Below, in pieces: positions 45,488 through 55,195 of a stretch of 64,000 nucleotides of DNA. The notes under the pieces were generated by a model. That model worked only from the letters and a program-made list of their open reading frames with translations, had not been told where the DNA came from and did not search any database. The translations under genes were made by a program, and so were the position numbers. Origin of the DNA: Lichtheimia corymbifera B2541 (lineage: Eukaryota; Mucoromycota; Mucoromycetes; Mucorales; Lichtheimiaceae); NCBI GenBank assembly GCA_000697475.1, contig JNEU01000649.1:1-64000 (forward strand), given 5' to 3'. How positions within the stretch are numbered: the first letter of the stretch is position 1; each line of letters starts with the position of its first letter.

Positions 45488-46197
45488 ATGTTGCATTCTA
45501 CACCTATTCCAAACCTTGCTCTTGATAAACCACCCCACCAAGACCACACCACCACATCCGACCTTCCTGTCAGCCCCGAGGAGCTTGAATCGTTAAGGCA
45601 AGGTAAAGTTATCTATCATACAGGCAGAAGAAAACAAGACTACGTAATCGTCCCCTAGTTCTGACAACCTCCTCCTCCTCCTTCTCCTTCTCTTTTACAG
45701 CTTTTCGTATCTTTGACTCGACTGGCACAGGCAGCATTACCATTGGCCAATTCAGCAAAATTGTCAAGAATCTCAATATTGCAACCGATCCCAACGAGAT
45801 TGACTGTATCGCACGCTCTGTCGACTTGAATAATGACCACGTGATTGATTTCGAAGAATTTGCTACGGCCATGATTCGCCACTTGGCACCCTTACATCCT
45901 GCTCATCATGAGCCCCTGCAGCCAACTATGACTACAACAGCATCCTCCTCCTCGGCATCTCGGTCAGTGCGGAGCAAACGTATCAGTTTTCATGACGAGA
46001 TGGAACTCCTCCAATGCTTCCAAGCATTTGACAAGAATGGCGATAACCGCATTAGTCAACAAGAACTTGCTGAAGTCATGATCAGTCTTGGCGAACGACT
46101 TTCGTCACATGATCTCCAAGCCATGATGAATGAAGCCGATATCAACCGAGACGGATATATTGACTTTGAAGAATTCAAACAGCTTTTACCATCATGA
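45488..46197 (+). CDS. calmodulin-like EF-hand protein, divergent
   Basis: Two exons (45488-45602, 45701-46197) give 203 residues. The N-terminal pair of hands reads DSTGTGSITIGQ and DLNNDHVIDFEE. After a Ser/Thr-rich linker of about 40 residues come DKNGDNRISQQE and DINRDGYIDFEE. An intron lies before the first EF-hand. It resembles centrin/calmodulin in layout, but the long linker separates the two lobes. Likely arose from an old duplication with the gene upstream; the two are clearly different proteins. Confidence 0.87.
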
Positions 46198-46773
46198 TTT
46201 TCTTTTTATACCCTCTACTTGACATTTTCATCCTCCTCCATTATCATCATCATTGTATATAATTGTTTTTCTTTCCTAGACCTCTTACTATCTCAATAGA
46301 GAGAGTTACTGCTTGTTTGTGTGTCTTTGTGTGTGCATGTGCGAATGGGAGTGAAGGAGGGCGGGAATCATTTTTGAAAGCAAATCCCATACCGGGATGT
46401 GGTGACACGATCTAAATTCATCCCCCTTCTCCTCTCTCAGAAATTGGAGCTAGTATTTGTCCAGACCGCCAATACCAATTACACGTTGTTGTTGTTGGAT
46501 GACAAGTTTGTCTTTGGGGCAAACTAGCTTTATTCCCAATGTAAATGACAATGTTTATACGTGGTTGCTGCAGGATGACTACAGAGCACTAAAAAGGATC
46601 GACGCACATGTTGATGTATTATATCGTGCCTGGGCGGAGTTGAAGTATCATTTTGCAGAGACACACGCACGCACACGCACGCACGCACAACGCATCAGAA
46701 AGCAATACCAGGCCTAGGCTCTTTTTTTAAACTTCTTCTTCTTGTTTCCCTTACTATAATTACTACTTGTTGC
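46198..46773. other. intergenic
   Basis: 3' region of the EF-hand gene and 5' region of the SUR7-like gene. An open frame at 46457-46717 encodes a plausible short peptide, but it has no domain, and it ends in a (CACG)-type repeat. Confidence 0.4.
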
Positions 46774-48244
46774 ATGGTGGGTCGACGACGAAAACAACAA
46801 AAACGACCTTCACCGTTTATCAACCATGTCCTACTACCAGGCCTACGAAGCACTATTCTCGCCCTTGCTGTCCTGGCTATTGGATTCGGCAGTTGGCTTG
46901 AAACCACACCTAGCATAGATGATTGCAGCTTTAAACGGCAAATGGCCATGCGACAAGTTTCGTTATACCGCAACTTGACCGACAATGACAATTTACCAGA
47001 CACTGTATCCTTTGGTCTTTGGCGTCATTGTTTTATCTATGCTCTCAATTGTACATGCACATCACCCAGTCTCTCTTATGGTCTTGGTATATATATATAT
47101 ATATAAATGGTATACTCAAAAAGATTTAACACTCATCATTCCTCTCTCATTTATAGATGCCACAACCATCCTCCAAGGCGCGTTCAGCAACACAACGACC
47201 CTCCCCACTACCAATGACACCACATCGTATTGGAATTCAGTACCCTTAATTATGGCAACAGCTTTATCAGCAACCGCGTTTCTATTTGGTGTCGTAATCA
47301 ACATTCTCAACCGTCGCCGTTTACAGCTTGTCAATGCCGGCATTGTGCTTGCCAGCCTCATCCTCACTGCCATTGCGTTTGGTCACACGTATTCACAGTA
47401 TAGCCATGATATTCAGCAAGCGTGTGAACAGTATGGACGACGTTGTGTAAAAATGGATCATGGTGCAGAGTTTATTGCCCTTGTGCTTGGTATTGCCTTG
47501 TTGGGTGTAGCATGTCTCACGTGGGTTTACGCGCCAAAAAAGGACAATGATCTTGATGCAACAACAACAGCAGCAGTGGCAGTGGATACAACAAAGGCAC
47601 CTTCTTCCTTTATGCAACATGGTGGATCTTCTTCCGCATCTCCAAGGACACCCTCCGATGTACTTGAACCATGGCGTGAAGCAGCCATGTTGGATGATGA
47701 TCGTCAACGATGGACGAGACATACGAGTTATCAACCTATCCATGACAACGAAGCAGCAACAGCAGCGTTTACCACTGAACCCTTACCACCACCACCTCCT
47801 GGAAGACGACGTGCTTCTCGTACAATGATGGATTATTATGATCTTGTTCCTCCTTCACGTCCTTTTGCACCTAATCATTCATCGGGACCACGTCGATCCA
47901 GTCATGGCTCAGGCAACACATTTGGTGCTGATAACATCATGAACAGCAGCAACCGTGGTTCACGTACATCCTCCACCATGTTAGAGAGTCCCATTGGAGG
48001 AGGCACAGCAGAAGACATGTATTATCATTACAATTCTTCAGGGAGTCATTCTCCAACATCACGATCGCATCGAAGACAATCCAGTGGTGCATTAACCTCT
48101 TCTTTTGGTCAACAACAACGTCGTCGTTCACATTCACCTTTCCGTTCATCCCCTGGAGGTGGTTACTCTTCACATAACAACAACAACAACCGTACAATCA
48201 CCGATCAACGTATCAGCGCCTATCTACAACGACAAGACCCTTAA
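46774..48244 (+). CDS. SUR7/PalI (Rim9)-type four-pass membrane protein
   Basis: Two exons (46774-47086, 47157-48244) give 466 residues. After a basic start (MVGRRRKQQKRP) comes TM1, an extracellular loop with VSFGLWRHCFIYALNCTC, and then three further TM segments (near VPLIMATALSATAFLFGVV, AGIVLASLILTAIAFGHTY and FIALVLGIALLGVACLTWVY). The Gly-Leu-Trp-x-x-Cys...Cys loop is the SUR7/PalI/claudin-like signature. The 230-residue cytosolic tail is Ser/Arg/Pro/Asn-rich and probably disordered. Relatives act at eisosomes or in ambient-pH signalling; which applies here cannot be decided. Confidence 0.78.
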
Positions 48245-48720
48245 ATTATCCCTTTCACCGTATCATTTTCATTTTATCATATTTACAGTACTATCTATTT
48301 ACTCCTTTACATACACCGTTATCTACATTCGCATTATAAAGACACTCACTTACACACACACAAAAGTTGAATCTTGGGAAAAGTGGTTGCTATGCACCGG
48401 GAGTGAGGTTTCAAAAGAATGATAGCCATTAAAACAGCACTGTTACATCGAAAATGAGCCAACACTGATACATTGTATGGATATTTATATGAAATGGGGA
48501 GATGAGTACATGAAATCTTTGGGTACCTACTATGTATCTGGAACAGGAAAGACAATAAAACAGTTACAAGAAAACCGCTCTGCAAGGAAAGGTGGATGTT
48601 TTTACAGTACACATGTACACTGGGATTGGATATTGAGTCGGTGGTGAAAAGGTAAGTACAATAAAAGCTGTGGCTAATTGTGGCAAAGTACAAGAAAAAT
48701 CAGGTAACTCTGGGGGGATG
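48245..48720. other. intergenic
   Basis: 3' region of the SUR7-like gene, then spacer. Antisense frames only. Confidence 0.5.
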
Positions 48721-49103
48721 CTACGTTCGTCGTTTCTTTCGTTCATAGTATGTGGCCTTGACGCTTTTGAAATCTGTGTAGTTCTTGAAATAACCATCTT
48801 TCACGCCTTTCTCATAACAGCCTTCCATGAAATCCTTGGGTGTTTCTTCCGCCATTCTTCAACAAACTCATCGACAAACTCCATATCTGTCTTTCTTTGC
48901 GGTAACGAGAGTGAGGGCAGCACGGGAATTGATCTTCCCGGAGTTGCTGTAACACCAGCAGGTAGCGGCTGGGGTTCCGGCATGGCAGCAGCATCCCTTG
49001 TGTAGTTTTGTACACAGGCGTCCGTTTGGCCACACCAGCATTTGCAGATTGCGGCTCCGACATAGCATACACCATATCAACTTGAGAACAAGACGTAGAC
49101 CAT
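48721..49103 (-). pseudogene. broken small Cys-rich gene
   Basis: An ATG in good context at 49101-49103 opens a frame (MVYVLFSS) that meets TGA after eight codons. The same frame then continues with ICKCWCGQTDACVQNYTRDA, a Pro-rich stretch and FVDEFVEEW. The best coding sequence then shifts by one base, near 48850, to TPKDFMEGCYEKGVKDGYFK and ends at TAG 48721-48723. A TATA-like box (about 49178-49187) precedes the ATG. One stop and one frameshift suggest a recent pseudogene, or a gene with errors or unrecognised splicing. Function unknown. Confidence 0.35.
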
Positions 49104-49719
49104 GGTTGGTACCTAAACCAACTTTTGCAGACGCTTCACGGAGAGATAGCTATATCAAAAGCAACAGCAACAAGATGGCGTATATAAGTGTTGGCTCATC
49201 AAGCATCATGATCAAGCTTTACCTCATTATAAGGGTCCAATATCACAATGAGAGCAAGACAACAATAAAGCACTATGAATGTCCACAAGATCAGCACCTA
49301 TTCACAGGTTCAAAGATGCGACACACACAAACCTTGGAAAGATGATCTTGTAAGCAACCAAGAAGTATGACGGAGGAAAGAGAGGTGTGAGAGAATGATG
49401 GGGCGGCGACAACATCCTTTCATTATGCATTGTTGGCGTGGGTATTTCTGTATGTTGGGGATGGTACATTGATAAATTGATGGATGAGCTGATAAAGTGA
49501 TGGGGATGTATACACCAGGATTACGTATGAGGAGCCTAGTGCAATGCTGTCTATGGATACAACGGCAGTGATAAGAAATCTATCAAGGAAACCATTCACT
49601 TATCCGCCTAATGCACAACCTCCGTTATTATAAAGGTGACTTACCATGTTGTCAACCTACTCTTTAAAATTGCTATGCGTGTTCTAGCAAAACCTCAAAT
49701 AACCTGTAAAGCCTTAAGC
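49104..49719. other. intergenic
   Basis: Promoter side of the broken Cys-rich locus and spacer. No gene seen. Confidence 0.4.
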
Positions 49720-50150
49720 TCAAGCACAACATGACAACTTGCCAATCAATGCTTCTACAACGATATTGATCACTCGTTTGTCATTTAGAAAAGCCTTGCT
49801 CATCCGGTCGCTTCCAGGTTTGTAGCGCTCCGGAATGATAAAGTTCAGTAAGTCAAGATCTTTTAAAAGAGAGTGAGAAGAGGTGAGACTTTTGTCACCT
49901 ACAAAGAGTCCCAAAATTCCCATCAGACTGACGTTGCCTTTTATCTATAAATGATAGGCATACTTACCACAAAGGATCCATCAAGAGGTAACACAGCCAA
50001 GATTAGACAGCAACGACCAAGAAGTAACCTACATATAGATGAATGCATCATGAGTACCATCATTTTGTGAATCACATAAAGACTATCCTTGAAACCTACC
50101 AAAGGCCATTGATGATTGATGATATGCAGACAAGTAGAAAGAAAAGACAT
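49720..50150 (-). pseudogene. degraded paralog fragment
   Basis: A minus-strand piece with intron-like boundaries (GTAGGT...TATATGTAG, GTAAGT...) ends in a block of about 65 codons with SLLKDLDLLNFIIPERYKPG and INIVVEALIGKLSCC before TGA. The frames on either side of the first intron do not match in phase. The upstream part is a copy of sequence near 27180-27350. I treat it as a fragment of a decayed gene family. Confidence 0.3.
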
Positions 50151-50270
50151 ATGATAGTATTGGTGACAACCGCCTTGTTTATATGTGAGTGGGCGTGAGA
50201 ATTGTTGTCATGATGGATCGAACCGATAAAGTGGTCAATCATCTTGGGAGTACCGAGACGAGTAATGGGG
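49965..50270. repeat. repeat R4, copy 2
   Basis: Partner of 27165-27500. It lies partly within the degraded gene fragment. Confidence 0.55.
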
Positions 50271-50344
50271 AAATCAACAGCTGAAGCACAAATCCGTCTG
50301 CGGCTTGAAAGGTAGTTACATTAAGTATGTCCGTGAGGCAGTTT

Positions 50345-50388
50345 GTTAAGGGTAAGAAAGAGTAAGAAAGGATAAGGGCAAGGTCAAA
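50345..50388 (-). repeat. short CCCTTTCTTA-type repeat remnant
   Basis: On the minus strand it reads like the array at 63205-63475 (TTACCCTT, TTTCTTACTC, CCTTATCCTTTCTTAC). It lies beside repeat R4. Confidence 0.5.
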
Positions 50389-50614
50389 TTAAATCTTTGG
50401 GTTGGTGGAAAAGTGGTTGCTATGATACAGGGGACGTTCATGCAATGCAACATTGTTTGGCATGCATAATGTATACAACTTTTTCTTTTTCGGGGAGGAC
50501 AAAAAGGTTACTGCTGCTGCTGGAGTTTGTTTGTTCATCCCGCCCGACCGCAGGTGCAGCACTTTCTCGGTTTACAAGAAGCAAAAAGGGCGTCGTTTGC
50601 TTTGAGTGATAGAG

Positions 50615-51123
50615 ATGGGGTCTGCTGAACAACATAAGCATCGGCCCATCTCAGCTCCAGTCATTCAACCACCTCCATGCTATACCGACTCGCAATGCGA
50701 CTTTCAAGCCCACCCACATGCATCTCCACCTCCACCAGCCTACCACCAATCCATGCATCCTTCACCACAAGCATCCCACCATCGACTTCCTGAATATTAT
50801 TATTCTCCAGCTTCCTCTTCCTATCAACAGCAACCCTTCTCCACTGGAGGCAAGTAGTGTATAGTGTGCCCTTTATGTTTATTTCGGTACTAAAAGTCAA
50901 TAATAATAATAGTCTACTACTACCAGCCTCCCCCGCCACCACAAACTGTCATTATACAAGAGACACCAAGCCGAACCAATGATGCTTGTTGTTGGGGATG
51001 GTAAGTGAGAGAATATCACATGGCCTACTCCTCCTTTTTTTCAATGACAATGAACTGATTTTCTTTGTCCTGTATAGCCTGGCTGCATTATGCCTTTGTT
51101 TTGCCATAGAAGAATGTTGCTGA
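50615..51123 (+). CDS. CYSTM-type cysteine-rich tail-anchored peptide
   Basis: Three exons (50615-50849, 50913-51000, 51078-51123) give 122 residues. The N-terminal two thirds are Pro/His/Gln/Tyr-rich. The C-terminus, ACCWGCLAALCLCFAIEECC, is the cysteine-rich transmembrane module (CYSTM). Family members are small stress-associated proteins held in membranes by their tail. The first intron has to be GC-AG (GCAAGT donor at 50850) for the frame to reach the PPPPPQTVIIQ and CYSTM parts; with a GT donor two bases later (50853) the frame hits a stop. Tail-to-tail with the next gene, about 60 bp apart. Confidence 0.85.
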
Positions 51124-51183
51124 CAACAACACGATACCACCACCACCATGTAGATTAATCATACTACTATCATTACTACTTTT

Positions 51184-53158
51184 TTATTTGCCATTGGGAT
51201 TCGATTTCTCTTGTGATGATGATGTCTTCCATTGAAAGAAATTACATTGATATTCATTTCCAGTCGAGTTTTCAGGACCATAAGGTCTAGAGGGGAGAGA
51301 GAGAGAGGAAAAAGTCACATGCAAACGAATATACAACAAGCAAAAGATCGGTCGAGACTTACCTGGAACACAAATAAAATTGACGTCCCTGATTAGGTCC
51401 TTTTTTGTTGACGACCATCAATTTGCAGGGTTCTTGATGTACACGGCATTTGGGGGGTGGTTTGGCAGTGAATAGAGATGACCATGATGCTTTGGTATCT
51501 TGTCGTTCTTTGGCTTCAGCCATCAATGCTTCCATATCAATGTCATCGTTGTTCTCCTCTACTACGACATCGTCAGGGGCGTCATCCGATGTTGTTGCCG
51601 TTGATGAAGAGGATGGATTAGGCGTGGATTCTTTGTCCGAATTGGAGGATGTAAAATAGGATTTGAGCAATTTTTGGGATCCTGATGTTGTGCTCACGCT
51701 TGACTTGCGTTTCTTGGGTGATGATGATGATGATGTCGTGGATTTGCTGCGGATAGTAGGTCGTGATGCTGTTGTTGTTGTTGTACTGGGTCCAATTGAA
51801 CTTTTGGTGGATTGTGGTGGTGACGCAAGGATATGATTGCTGCTGCTGGTATCTGTGGTTGTTGATTTTGCTCCAAAATACATGGATAGCTTCTTTTGTC
51901 TATTAGAGTACTCGTCGAAATTGGCAGCAAGAATAGCCGATGGTTCCGAATCTGAGGCGTTTGAGATGACATACGAATCATCCCGTAAATCGGCATAAAC
52001 AGGACAATGGTCTGAGCCCATTATATCATTCCGAATATCGGCAAAAGTAAACTCTTGTTCCAAACCGCAAGATGCAAGCACATAATCAATCCTGACACCT
52101 ACATAGAAGATCCTTATTAGCATCTGTTATGCTTCATCGATCCTCATTCTCTTTGTTCTTTTTACCAAAGTTAGCGGGTCTATATATGTATATAGGATGA
52201 TAAATCAATAAATGAATGACCCCATATCCATCCCTGGTAGCTTACCTTGAATTGAGTCTTGTGTTCCAACCTTATGAACCTGGGTTATTAATCTTGTATG
52301 GTTTCACGTAGACAATGGTGTAACAACTTACAAGTGAACATGCCTTTCCGATCGGGATGGTATTTCCGACAGAGATCAAGCATAGGTCCTTTGGGTGCAA
52401 TCAATTGGTCAATCCATCCACGAAAGGGCAGGTCATTGAAACTCTTGAGCTCGCGCTTTTTGATCGCATTGGCAGGATCACAATGGTCAATTTCCTCATG
52501 GACCGTGTTGATATCACCGACCAAGACAACGTGTTTGCCTTGTTGTAAAAAGTCATCAATCCGCCATCGTACACAGGCATCGTAGTCAGTTTTGAATTGT
52601 CCCCGTGATTCGTTCGGAAGATACACATTGATCAATACGAGTTGGCCTAGACACATAATGATGCATCGGCCTTCGGCATCCAAATCACGCGCTTCGGTGC
52701 TCAGCGTCGAAAGAAAATCAACCATGCTTGTGTTGCTATGCATTGTCGTATTCAAGATGCCCGTGATCCCTTCTTCAGTCCAATAAGGTCGGAGCGGTTG
52801 CTTGACATAGATCGCCACTCCAGAGTATCCGAGCTTAATCTTGGAAAATGTAAAGTAACCGTCATAGCCTGGTACAAGCGCCATGTCGCGTGTCAACTTG
52901 TTTCTTTGGCATTTGATCTCTTGCAAGCTTTATAACAGTAAGTGATACATCCGCCTGTCTGTGCTATTGTAGTATTACTACTTACCATATGATATCGGCT
53001 TCAAGTGCATTCAGCATGCTCTACCATGAGCACGTTAGCCATTGCGTTGACTGTGTTCAGCACCTTTTCAACACTACCTCATAAGACTTTTTCTCATTCC
53101 AAGGGTGGTAATGCAGTACAGTGGCGAGTCCATTGATATTCCATGACAAGATCCTCAT
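51184..53158 (-). CDS. APN2: AP endonuclease 2 (Apn2/Ape2) with PCNA motifs and GRF zinc finger
   Basis: Base-excision-repair nuclease that cuts at abasic sites and trims 3' ends. Seven exons (53078-53158, 52986-53020, 52332-52927, 52246-52270, 52166-52179, 51363-52098, 51184-51286) give 529 residues. Catalytic blocks are ILSWNINGL, DIICLQEIKC, GYSGVAIYV, VGDINT, WNTRLNSRPANFGVRIDYVL and GSDHCPVYADL. A disordered Ser/Thr linker holds two PCNA-binding-like motifs, QKKLSMYF and QKLLKSYF. The C-terminal Zf-GRF is CRVHQEPCKLMVV ... GRQFYLCSR ... CNFFQW. One exon is 14 nt and one 25 nt; both are required for the conserved WNTR...RIDY block. Confidence 0.93.
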
Positions 53159-53907
53159 GACACGATAAACCAAAATATGGGAAATGCCGTTTGCCGCAGC
53201 TAAAAGGCGACAGGCCGCTTCTGCCAATCAAAATCATGGGCGCCCTCTCCATAGCTGTCAAACCATCCACTCCTCCTAGACATCACGTGACACATAGTTT
53301 TAGTGAATAGGATAGAATACGTTTTGGGAAATACATCTCTCGGTACAATATAATCCTCGTGGTCATGCATGTACATGAACGTGCTGTGGAAATAACGTGT
53401 TGTCTATAATGAAAAATGGGGAACAAATTGGGGGAAACAATGAACATCATGTGAGTCTCTCTCGCTCTTGGCGTGTTTATTTTCACGACGATTTCATTAT
53501 GTCTCTTTTTCATTGTTGGTTGCTTTTTTTTCGTAACTGAGGCTGAAGAATGACCCTTTTGATTGTCATGGGTCATTCGAAGGATCACCATGTGTGTACA
53601 CGTGATGGCTCAATGACCACAAGGTGATGGTGATGATGCTGACGCAATAACCATTATCAACAACATGATTGCTCATTATATTACGTTCTTTTATGCGCAT
53701 TACGTGTAATTCGCATTTAGGCAATAACGTATGCTATTGGCTCCTTTTTCTAAAATCCAGCCTTAAACGCATTAATATTTCAATGTTTGTATATCCACAT
53801 CACCCCCCTTTTTATTGTACATACGGCCCGAGCGTCATCCGCAATTTCTCTTTAAAAGTCGTCGACAACCTTTTTGAACCATGTTGTTCACCATTTACTA
53901 CTTTTTC
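53159..53907. other. divergent intergenic region
   Basis: Upstream of APN2 (minus) and of the small basic protein gene (plus). No coding region supported. Confidence 0.5.
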
Positions 53908-54449
53908 ATGTCACCCATTCAACGTAGTAGTTATATGACACACGACGATATACCCACTGTAAGTATACCCCTCTTCTTCTTTGGTATATGGGCAAGATGA
54001 TTCATCCATTAATGAAAAAGATGCTGCGTCGTCTTCAAGTGCGGCTCCGCTTGGCAGAGTTCAAACGAAAGAACGGTTACGAAAAATACGATCTCTACAC
54101 GTTGGAAAAGAATCTTTTACGAGCGACCAAGTGCTATCGTGCCTTGTTACGCCCACAACGACCAGCACCAGCAACGGCCACCACGAAATCGAAGCAGCAT
54201 CGATATTATCCAACATTCCCTGTTAGCACAAAATACAATGATGCGACAACACGATCCATGCTGATACTAGCCACGCATCATGTACAGGGACCACTTTCCG
54301 CGAAACGAGATACACCACCGCGTAGAATGAAATCCGATACCTCATCATCATCCCCTTCCACGAGTAGCAGTAGCTCAGATGAGGAGGATGCTGCAAAGCT
54401 GCTTGTCATGCTTCACCATCACCATAACCACAACACCCTGTCGCATTAA
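53908..54449 (+). CDS. small basic protein, possible Whi5/Nrm1-like GTB motif
   Basis: Two exons (53908-53958, about 53997-54449) join in phase across a short intron of 38 nt (GTAAGT...GGCAAG) and give about 167 residues. An in-frame ATG at 53881 would add nine hydrophobic residues. The core LRRLQVRLRLAEFKRKNGYE then YDLYTLEKNLLR is helical and basic. Its L-x-x-R-L-x-x-A-x-x-K-x-x-x-G pattern recalls the GTB motif of Whi5/Nrm1 transcription repressors, but this is tentative. A Ser/Asp/Glu tract and a His-rich end follow. An overlapping alternative frame (53981-54226) is open too, but joins less well. Confidence 0.5.
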
Positions 54450-54597
54450 ATTCCAATCCGCACCCATTAACTAGAAGACACCATCCATCCATCCATTCAT
54501 ATATATATACACATGTTTCATTCTTCATATACAATATTACTACTACTACTACTAATACAAAGTATCTCTTGCATAATAAACACCAGCGCCACCATGT

Positions 54598-55195
54598 TCA
54601 TCCAAGCTTCATGACCAATTCTTGTACGCGTTTGCCAATGATTGAATTGTCGCAAAAGACGCTAGTGACAACGTAAGGTGGTTCCACACGTGCACGTCCC
54701 AAGACATGAATCACCGGGTCGTTTTCATCTTGCCTAAAAGGGACGCGATGCTTTTGCATAGGTTAATGTGGGGGATCCATATATATATCGTCCTTGCTTG
54801 ACAACTCACCTTTTCTAAATACTTTATCAATGCATCTCGACGTGTCTTTAACCAGGCTGGATCATCGCATACAAAGGACCTTCGTTGCAAGATAGCATCC
54901 ATTGTCTTTACACCAAGACACCTTTCAGTATCCACTAAGCCCATATAAAAAAGTTGGTATAAAAAAGTTGATATCAACACACATATGTACACTCGCGTTT
55001 CTTACCGTGAACACTCGCAATGGCATGGTGCATGATGACACGGGCGTTGGGTGGTGTGTTTTCGCAATCGAGCAAAACGACGTTTCCTGACATTGGATCC
55101 ACCGTGTATAGAAACCCACATTGATCTTGGCCTTTTCCTTTTAACGTGACTCGTACATGGTATCCTAATCGATTGCCGGCATCGCTTATATCCAT
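54598..55195 (-). CDS. GEMIN6: Gemin6-like SMN-complex protein
   Basis: Component of the SMN complex that assembles Sm rings on snRNAs. Three exons (55006-55195, 54810-54934, 54598-54750) give 155 residues against 167 in human. The N-terminal Sm-like fold is seen in YHVRVTLKGKGQDQCGFLYT, DPMSGNVVLLD and ARVIMHHAIASV. The C-terminal half, RRDALIKYLEKHRVPF ... HVLGRARVEPPYVV ... RVQELVMKLG, follows the order of human Gemin6 (LKKWLEK..., VLTIDPPYG, RVQDLI). The AAG acceptor at 54751 gives the right frame. Assignment is from remembered family sequence and looks firm. Confidence 0.85.

Noticed and set aside
46457..46717. 86-codon open frame between the EF-hand and SUR7-like genes
   Set aside because: No domain, ends in a CACG repeat, and lies in a promoter region.
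53981..54226. alternative 81-codon frame
   Set aside because: Overlaps the small basic protein; it does not join in phase with the first exon, though it remains the main competing model.
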